Source: Nocardioides sp. SR21 (lineage in GTDB: Bacteria > Actinomycetota > Actinomycetes > Propionibacteriales > Nocardioidaceae). From it: a DNA stretch of 64,000 bases. Of this stretch, positions 59,434-64,000 are shown in pieces. The notes under the pieces were generated by a model that was not told where the DNA came from, searched no databases, and saw only the letters and a list, made by a program, of their open reading frames with translations. The stretch covers positions 310,001-374,000 of the forward strand of contig NZ_JAKWJR010000002.1 in the NCBI RefSeq assembly GCF_022761125.1. Reading direction: 5' to 3'. Every line of letters starts with the position of its first letter. The stretch's first letter is position 1. A program made the translations under genes and the position numbers.

Positions 59434-60704
59434 CGCGGCACCCCGAACGTCTGGACGGCGATCCGCTTCTCGATCGGGTACACCTCGCGGCCGGTCAGGG
59501 CGGCGATGATGACGGAGTTCCGGTAGGCGCCCATCCCGAGGTCGGGCGCGGCCAGGCCGTGGGTGTGCTCCTCGGCGTTCTGCACGAAGATCTCCCCGTC
59601 GGCGACGTCGATCGCGTAGTGCGGTGACACCGCGAACCTCCCCTGCGCGTCCCACCGGATCCGGTCGCGCACCGGGTCGAGGAACGACGGCACGGCGGCG
59701 GCGTACCCGGTCGCGAGGACGACACCCTGGCTGGGGACGTCGAACTCCTCGCCGGTCTCGTCGTGCCGGCAGTGCAGCTCGTCGCCGGTCGCCCCGGTCA
59801 CCGAGGTGTTGGTGAGCAGGGTGGTGTGCGGTCCGTCGCCCTGCACGCGCAGCCGGTAGTGCAGGTCGAAGATCTCGTCGATGAGGTCGCCGCTGATGCC
59901 CTTGTAGAGCGAGCGCTGCTCGCGGAGCAGCCGGTCCCGGGTCGTCTCGGGGAGGCCGTGGAAGTACGACGTGTACTCCGGCGACGTCATCTCCAACGTG
60001 AGCTTCGTGTACTCCATCGGGAAGAACCGCGGGCTGCGGGTGAGCCAGGTCAGCCGGTAGCCGTGCTCGGGGCTCTCGACCAGCAGGTCACGGTAGATCT
60101 CCGCCGCGCTCTGCCCGCTGCCGACGATCGTGATCGAGTCGAGGCTCTGCAGGTGGGCCTTGGAGGCGAGGTACTCCGACGAGTGGACGGCTGCCCGGTC
60201 GTCGGTCGGGCTCGTCGAGACCATCGCGCGAAGCGCCTCCGGGACCTTCGGCGTCGTGCCGACGCCCAGGACGACCCGCCGCGCCCGGTAGGAGTCGCTC
60301 GGCGTCCGCACGACGTACGACGCGCCGTCGTGCTCGACCGCAGTGACCTCCTGGCCGAACCGGACGGTGTCGAGCCGGTCCGCGGCCCAGCGGCAGTAGT
60401 CGTCGTACTCGCGGCGGAGCGGGTAGAAGGACTCGCGGATGTAGAACGGGTAGAGGTTGCCGGTCTCCTTCAGGTAGGAGAGGAACGACCAGCGCGAGCC
60501 GGGGTCGGCCATGGTGACGAGGTCCGCGAGGAACGGGACCTGGAGCGTGGCGTCGTCGAGCATCATCCCGGGGTGCCAGGAGAAGTCGTCGCGGGCCTCG
60601 AGGAACAGGCCGTCGAGCTCGTCGACCGGGTCGGCGAGGCAGGCCAGCCCGAGGTTGAACGGCCCGAGGCCGATGCCGATGAAGTCGTACACCCGGCCCG
60701 TCAT
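59430..60704 (-). CDS. desB: L-lysine or diamine N6-hydroxylase
   Basis: Predicted 424-residue flavin monooxygenase. FAD-binding [13 protein letters not shown] opens the protein, NADPH-binding [14 protein letters not shown] lies near residue 200, and the late ATGY motif is present in [15 protein letters not shown]. It belongs to the IucD/DesB family and hydroxylates an amine such as cadaverine or lysine. Start overlaps the decarboxylase stop. Confidence 0.93.
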   Translation of the reverse strand: MTGRVYDFIGIGLGPFNLGLACLADPVDELDGLFLEARDDFSWHPGMMLDDATLQVPFLADLVTMADPGSRWSFLSYLKETGNLYPFYIRESFYPLRREYDDYCRWAADRLDTVRFGQEVTAVEHDGASYVVRTPSDSYRARRVVLGVGTTPKVPEALRAMVSTSPTDDRAAVHSSEYLASKAHLQSLDSITIVGSGQSAAEIYRDLLVESPEHGYRLTWLTRSPRFFPMEYTKLTLEMTSPEYTSYFHGLPETTRDRLLREQRSLYKGISGDLIDEIFDLHYRLRVQGDGPHTTLLTNTSVTGATGDELHCRHDETGEEFDVPSQGVVLATGYAAAVPSFLDPVRDRIRWDAQGRFAVSPHYAIDVADGEIFVQNAEEHTHGLAAPDLGMGAYRNSVIIAALTGREVYPIEKRIAVQTFGVPR

Positions 60705-62125
60705 CGGACGACCGCCTCGTGCAGCTGGTCGACGACCGCGAGGACGTCGTCGCGCGTCGCCATCGGGTTGAGCAGCGTGAGCTTGAGCCAGCGCCGGCCG
60801 TCGGCGCGGGTGGCGGCGAGCATCGCGCGGCCGCTCGCGTAGAGGCGCTCCCGGATCTCCGGGAGGAGCCGCTCGGCCTCGGCCTCGGTGAGCCCGGCCG
60901 GCCGGAAGACGATCGTGCTCAGCTGCGGCGTCGCCGCCAGCTCGAACGCCGGGTCGGCGTCGAGCTCCGCGCCGACCGCGGTCGCGAGGTCGACGACGGT
61001 GTCGACGTACTCACCGATCCGGTCCGGGCCCATCACGCGCAGGGTCATCCAGAGCTTCAGCGCGTCGAAGCGCCGCGTCGTCTGCAGGCTCTTGTCGACC
61101 TGGTTGGGGTGCGCGGCGTCGTGGGGGTTGAGGTAGTCGGCGTGCCACGTGACGTGCCGCAGGTCGCGGCGGTCGCGCACCAGCAGCGCGCTCGCGGAGA
61201 CCGGCTGGAACCAGGTCTTGTGGTAGTCGACCGTCACGGAGTCGGCCCGGTCGATGCCGTGCAGCAGGTGCCGGCGGGTGGGGGAGACCAGCAGGCCGCC
61301 GCCGTACGCCGCGTCGACGTGCAGCCAGGTGCCGTACCCCTCGCAGAGCGCGGCGAGCTCCGGCAGCGGGTCGATCGCGCCGAAGTCGGTCGTGCCGGCG
61401 GTCGCGACCACGGCCATCGGTACGTCGCCCGCGTCGACGACCCGCGCGAGCGCGCGGCCGAGGGCGCCGACGTCCATCCGGCGGTCGCCGTCGGTCGGCA
61501 CGGTGACCACGGCGGCGTCGCCGAGGCCGAGCAGCCGCGCGGACTTCTGCACGCTGAAGTGGCTGTCCTCGCTGGCGACGATCCGCAGCACGCCCAGGTC
61601 GGCCCCGGCCGCGAGCGCCCGGTCGCGGGCGAGGTGGAGCGCCTGGAGGTTGGACTGGGTGCCGCCGCTGGTGAAGATGCCGTCGGCGTCCGGGCCGAAG
61701 CCGATCCGCTCGGCGGTCCAGGTGACGAGGTGGCGCTCGACGAACGTCGCGCCGACGCTCTGGTCGAACGTGTCGAGGCTCGAGTTCACCGCGCTCACGA
61801 AGACCTCCGCGAGCAGCGCCGGGATCACGACCGGGCAGTTCAGGTGGGCGGCGTACGCCGGCTCGTGGAACCAGATCGCGTCGTCGAGGTAGACGCTGCT
61901 GACCTCGGCCAGCACCGCCCCGACGTCCTCCAGCGGCCGGTCGAGGTCGATGTCACCGACGGCCTTCGCGGCCTGCTCCGGCAGGACGCCGGTGGCCGGT
62001 CCGGAGACCCGGCGCAGGGTGTCGGCGAGGTGGTCGACGCCGGTCCGCATGGTCGCGACGTACTGCTCGACATGGTCGGGGTGGAGCAGGTGCTCGAGCC
62101 CCGTTCGGGCAGGGGAGATGGACAC
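60701..62125 (-). CDS. desA: PLP-dependent lysine decarboxylase of the siderophore pathway
   Basis: Predicted 474-residue group II decarboxylase, first gene of the operon. [29 protein letters not shown] and the PLP lysine in [16 protein letters not shown] are present. It should make cadaverine (or another diamine) for the hydroxylase. The GTG at 62125 follows GGAAGG seven bases upstream. An IdeR box lies 25 bases upstream, so iron represses the operon. Confidence 0.9.
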   Translation of the reverse strand: MSISPARTGLEHLLHPDHVEQYVATMRTGVDHLADTLRRVSGPATGVLPEQAAKAVGDIDLDRPLEDVGAVLAEVSSVYLDDAIWFHEPAYAAHLNCPVVIPALLAEVFVSAVNSSLDTFDQSVGATFVERHLVTWTAERIGFGPDADGIFTSGGTQSNLQALHLARDRALAAGADLGVLRIVASEDSHFSVQKSARLLGLGDAAVVTVPTDGDRRMDVGALGRALARVVDAGDVPMAVVATAGTTDFGAIDPLPELAALCEGYGTWLHVDAAYGGGLLVSPTRRHLLHGIDRADSVTVDYHKTWFQPVSASALLVRDRRDLRHVTWHADYLNPHDAAHPNQVDKSLQTTRRFDALKLWMTLRVMGPDRIGEYVDTVVDLATAVGAELDADPAFELAATPQLSTIVFRPAGLTEAEAERLLPEIRERLYASGRAMLAATRADGRRWLKLTLLNPMATRDDVLAVVDQLHEAVVR

Positions 62126-62149
62126 CGTTCATCCTTCCGAGAATGGGAT

Positions 62150-62168
62150 TTAGGTAAGGCTTACCTAA
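62150..62168 (-). promoter_or_regulatory. IdeR/DtxR iron box
   Basis: TTAGGTAAGGCTTACCTAA is a perfect 19-base palindrome with central G and matches the iron-box consensus very well. It is the strongest of the three boxes in the window. It controls the siderophore synthesis operon starting at 62125. Confidence 0.93.
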
Positions 62169-62243
62169 CTCATTTCTTCGGCGTGAAGGCAACCCCTGAT
62201 CCGTGATCCGGGATCTTTGTCACACGGGCCCCGGCCGTCGTCG

Positions 62244-62267
62244 GTTTCCCCGGTGGGCCGGGGAAAC
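62244..62267. terminator. Terminator-like hairpin between a small gene and the siderophore operon
   Basis: Perfect 10-base arms GTTTCCCCGG (62244-62253) and CCGGGGAAAC (62258-62267) enclose a four-base loop. It lies downstream of the 55-codon gene and upstream of desA, so it isolates the two. A second imperfect hairpin (GTTCTGGGC with GCCCAAGAAC) follows near 62273-62300. Confidence 0.75.
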
Positions 62268-62324
62268 GTGATGTTCTGGGCCGGAACTTCGCCCAAGAAC
62301 GTCAGGGACAGGCCCAACAGTCCG

Positions 62325-62492
62325 TCAGTAGGCCCGGTGCTCGCGGCGCAGCTCGGCCAGGCGGGCGCGGAGGTCGGGGTCGCGCATCACCTCGGCGACC
62401 AGCGGGCAGTCCTCGGGCCCGGTCGTCCCCGGCACGCACAGCGAGCACGCCTCACCGATGCGGATCGGGCACATCGGGTTGGGCTTGGCCAC
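62325..62492 (-). CDS. 55-residue Cys-rich small protein
   Basis: A GTG at 62492 opens a 55-codon frame with strong G/C third positions and a TGA stop at 62325. The product reads MAKPNPMCPIRIGEACSLC at the start, then a Gly/Pro stretch with another Cys, and a basic-acidic helix ending RREHRAY. Cys at residues 8, 16, 19 and about 29 could bind a metal. It matches my memory of a small actinobacterial family named DUF6767. Function unknown. Confidence 0.8.
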   Translation of the reverse strand: MAKPNPMCPIRIGEACSLCVPGTTGPEDCPLVAEVMRDPDLRARLAELRREHRAY

Positions 62493-62549
62493 GTCTCGAC
62501 GCTACGTGCGAGCGGCTCCCGGCTGCAGAGGCGAAGGTCCTCTTCGCCC

Positions 62550-62735
62550 GGTGGTCGAGGTGCCAGCGGGCGAGCCTCGACACCACCGTCGCGGAGACAC
62601 GGCTGCCTCCGCGGCCGCGGCGTGCTCGCGCTCGCTCGGAGAGGTGGTGTCGAGTCGTCCTTCCTCGACCACCGAGAGCCAGGTGGTCGAGGTAGGCGCC
62701 CTGGCGCCTGTTCGGAGACCGCCGGTGCGAGCAGA
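62550..62735. repeat. REP-like GTGGTCGAG repeats
   Basis: Several inverted and direct copies of GGTGGTCGAGG-type words occur: GGTGGTCGAGG at 62550-62560 with CCTCGACACCACC at 62575-62587, GGTGGTGTCGAG near 62643-62654, CCTCGACCACC near 62662-62673, and GGTGGTCGAGG near 62682-62692. They share the TCGAG/CTCGA core with the tract downstream of ilvE. No gene is present. Confidence 0.65.
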
Positions 62736-62760
62736 CGTTTGCGCCGATCCCGTGGTCACA

Positions 62761-62848
62761 GGTTCACCATGATCTGTAGGTGAACCAGCACTTCCCACGG
62801 TGGGCACGCCATGCGAAGTGCAGGTTCGCCTCCTTACCGTGGTGAACC
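62761..62848. repeat. 88-bp palindromic repeat, copy 2
   Basis: The same length and layout as the copy at 20535-20622: GGTTCACC and GGTGAACC ends, a GTAGGTGAACC segment after the left arm and CACTTC/GAAGTG inner arms. About 72 of 88 positions agree by eye. It overlaps the end of the minus-strand gene at 62834, whose last four codons and TAA stop lie inside it. Confidence 0.85.
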
Positions 62849-63718
62849 TGCGACGGCTGAGGCAGCAACCACGCCAACCGCCAACAGCCGCTCGCACTCG
62901 GCGACCAGCGCGGCCCGCAGCGGCGCGCCACGCTCGGCGAACTGTCGCTGCGCCTCGGCGTACTCCGCCTTGCCGGCGGCGGTCTCGACCTTGATGGGGG
63001 AGAAGCCCAGGTCCGCGAGGTCGTACGGCGCCGCCCGCATGTCGAGGACACGGATGTCGCGCGCGAGCTCGAAGCAGTCGGCCACCAGGTCGGAGCAGAT
63101 CATCGGGGTGAGCCGGAAGGCGTGCTTGTAGAGGTCCATGCCCGCGTGCAGGCAACCGGGCTGCTCGAAGTCGGGCCGGTCGTCCGACGTGGGGCGCAGG
63201 GTGTTGAGGGGGAGCGCGGGGGTGGTGAAGAACCGGTAGGCGTCGAAGTGCGAGCAGGCGATCCGGTGCGACTCGACGACCTCGTCGGTGCCGGCCGTGC
63301 CGAGGCGCAGCGGCCAGTCGGCGTGCCGGGTCTCGTCCTCCTCGAGCCGGTAGACCATCGCCCACTCGTGCATCCCGAAACAGCCGAAGTTCGCGACCCG
63401 GCCGGCGGTCGCGGACAGCCAGCGGTGCAGCGTCTCGAGCAGCACCCGCTGCGACGAGACGTGCGCCGCGGTCACGGCCCCGGAGTCGTAGCCCTTCAGC
63501 CCGTCGTACTCCGGCGCGTCGGCGAGCCGGATGCCGTACCCCGGGTGCCAGCGGCGCAGCTGCGCCGGACGGTGGGAGTAGTAGGTGAACAGGAAGTCGT
63601 GCACGGGGTGCTTGACCCGCGACTCCCGGCGAGCCAGGTGCGGTGACACGAACGCGTCGACCCGGGCGGCGTGCGCAGCCGCACGTGCGGCCCACTCCTC
63701 GCGCACCAACGTCTTCAC
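62834..63718 (-). CDS. Protein annotated in relatives as 3-methyladenine DNA glycosylase
   Basis: Predicted 294-residue soluble protein with the blocks KHPVHDFLFTYYSHRPAQLRRWHPGYG, ANFGCFGMHEWAMVYR and AGMDLYKHAFRLTPM. These are widespread in actinobacterial proteins labelled 3-methyladenine DNA glycosylase, but I see no HhH-GPD motif, so the enzymatic label is doubtful. GTG 63718 is used; a TACGCT hexamer six bases upstream (63725-63730) suggests a leaderless start. The C-terminal four residues come from the palindromic repeat. Confidence 0.75.
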   Translation of the reverse strand: MKTLVREEWAARAAAHAARVDAFVSPHLARRESRVKHPVHDFLFTYYSHRPAQLRRWHPGYGIRLADAPEYDGLKGYDSGAVTAAHVSSQRVLLETLHRWLSATAGRVANFGCFGMHEWAMVYRLEEDETRHADWPLRLGTAGTDEVVESHRIACSHFDAYRFFTTPALPLNTLRPTSDDRPDFEQPGCLHAGMDLYKHAFRLTPMICSDLVADCFELARDIRVLDMRAAPYDLADLGFSPIKVETAAGKAEYAEAQRQFAERGAPLRAALVAECERLLAVGVVAASAVAGSPR

Positions 63719-63778
63719 TGGAAAAGCGTAGGCAGGATCCGGCGGACCCCCTGCATCCGTCGACGATGTGACGTCGGT

Positions 63779-63784
63779 TACCTT
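63779..63784 (+). promoter_or_regulatory. Leaderless -10 element
   Basis: TACCTT (TAnnnT form) ends six bases before the GTG at 63791. No Shine-Dalgarno site precedes this start. The 72 bases between the two divergent genes hold both promoters. Confidence 0.5.
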
Positions 63785-63790
63785 TCGGTA

Positions 63791-64000
63791 GTGAAGCTTC
63801 TCCAACGCCCTCTCATCGCGATCACCAGTCTCCTGCTGCTCGCCCCGGCGACCGCCGCCGTGGCCGCCTCCGCGCCGGCCGCGAGTCCGCGCGCCGCGGC
63901 CACCACCGTCCAGGCTCCGGCGTACGACGTCACCATCAAGATCACCGAGCACGGCATCCCGCACATCACCTCGGACACGTTCGAGGGCATGGCGTACGGC
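63791..64000 (+). CDS. Penicillin-acylase-family protein, N-terminal part only
   Basis: The first 70 codons are visible and the frame runs off the window. A secretion signal (LIAITSLLLLAPATAAVAA) is followed by APAYDVTIKITEHGIPHITSDTFEGMAYG. EHGIPHI and the following YG are the standard opening of the penicillin amidase/acyl-homoserine lactone acylase family. The catalytic Ser at the processing site is not in view. Substrate unknown: lactone, beta-lactam or other amide. Confidence 0.85.
   Translation, partial: MKLLQRPLIAITSLLLLAPATAAVAASAPAASPRAAATTVQAPAYDVTIKITEHGIPHITSDTFEGMAYG

Noticed and set aside
62834..63964. Longer version of the glycosylase-labelled protein starting before 63718
   Set aside because: The extension to 63964 runs across the divergent promoter and the signal peptide of the acylase gene and has no family-like sequence.
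1..64000. tRNA, rRNA, prophage or insertion sequence genes
   Set aside because: No cloverleaf with a GGTTCRA arm, no transposase, integrase or phage structural gene was recognised on either strand.

Overview
The window reads as a chromosomal segment of a high-GC actinobacterium. GC is roughly 70% by eye, almost every codon ends in G or C, many starts are GTG, and several promoters look leaderless. PknG with GlnX and GlnH, an Rpf-type muralytic enzyme, IdeR-type iron boxes and a MocR/YczE pair all fit Actinobacteria. I see nothing mycolate-specific. Nocardioides or a relative in Propionibacteriales is my best guess, but the genus is an inference. No rRNA, tRNA, phage, IS element or CRISPR array was found.

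Layout. 1-8.6 kb: a 5'-truncated secreted protein, a SAM methyltransferase, a DUF389 membrane protein, a divergent MocR regulator and YczE membrane protein, a divinyl-reductase-like SDR, a secreted vanadium haloperoxidase-family enzyme, a DD-peptidase lipoprotein and an MmcQ/YjbR protein. 8.7-20.5 kb: ten tightly overlapping genes, telA, a small protein, a CbxX-type AAA ATPase, glnX, glnH, a helical protein, pknG, a PP2C phosphatase, a VWA protein and a zinc-ribbon/FHA protein. Together they look like one signalling device: GlnH and GlnX sense amino acids outside the cell, PknG and PP2C write and erase phosphate, and FHA reads it, while TelA, AAA and VWA come from stress or chaperone-type systems. 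20.5-28.3 kb: an 88-bp palindromic repeat, two membrane proteins, a NarL-type two-component pair, an O-methyltransferase, a 45-codon gene coupled to leuB, ilvE, a tandem repeat tract that copies the end of ilvE, and an FkbM methyltransferase.

28.4-37.9 kb: iron uptake behind two IdeR boxes (two tandem siderophore-binding lipoproteins, then a complete siderophore ABC transporter), with TSUP, MBL, hypothetical and Rpf genes between. 38-42.4 kb: a membrane Ser/Thr kinase, then cimA behind a leader that encodes a nine-residue peptide with three consecutive Ile codons and an intrinsic terminator, followed by an NlpC/P60 hydrolase. 42.4-50.4 kb: a TetR/FMN reductase pair, an amidase-AAC(2')-VOC-SDR operon, a hydrolase and MmcQ-like pair, and the biotin uptake operon bioY-bioM-bioN, divergent from a BioQ-like TetR with a double operator. 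50.4-54.9 kb: a large LuxR regulator, a DUF4242 protein, a methyltransferase and a DUF1801 protein.

54.9-62.2 kb (minus strand): an IdeR-controlled hydroxamate siderophore operon (lysine decarboxylase, lysine N-hydroxylase, and a fused acyltransferase/NIS synthetase), followed by VOC, 2H phosphoesterase, M23 peptidase, DUF2087 and pentapeptide-repeat genes. The end holds a 55-residue Cys-rich protein, REP-like repeats, the second 88-bp palindrome, a protein usually named as a 3-methyladenine glycosylase, and the start of a penicillin-acylase-family gene cut by the window edge.

Iron supply (three IdeR boxes) and branched-chain amino acid synthesis (leuB, ilvE, cimA) are the two metabolic themes. 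The PknG-centred operon and the cimA leader are the most interesting items.
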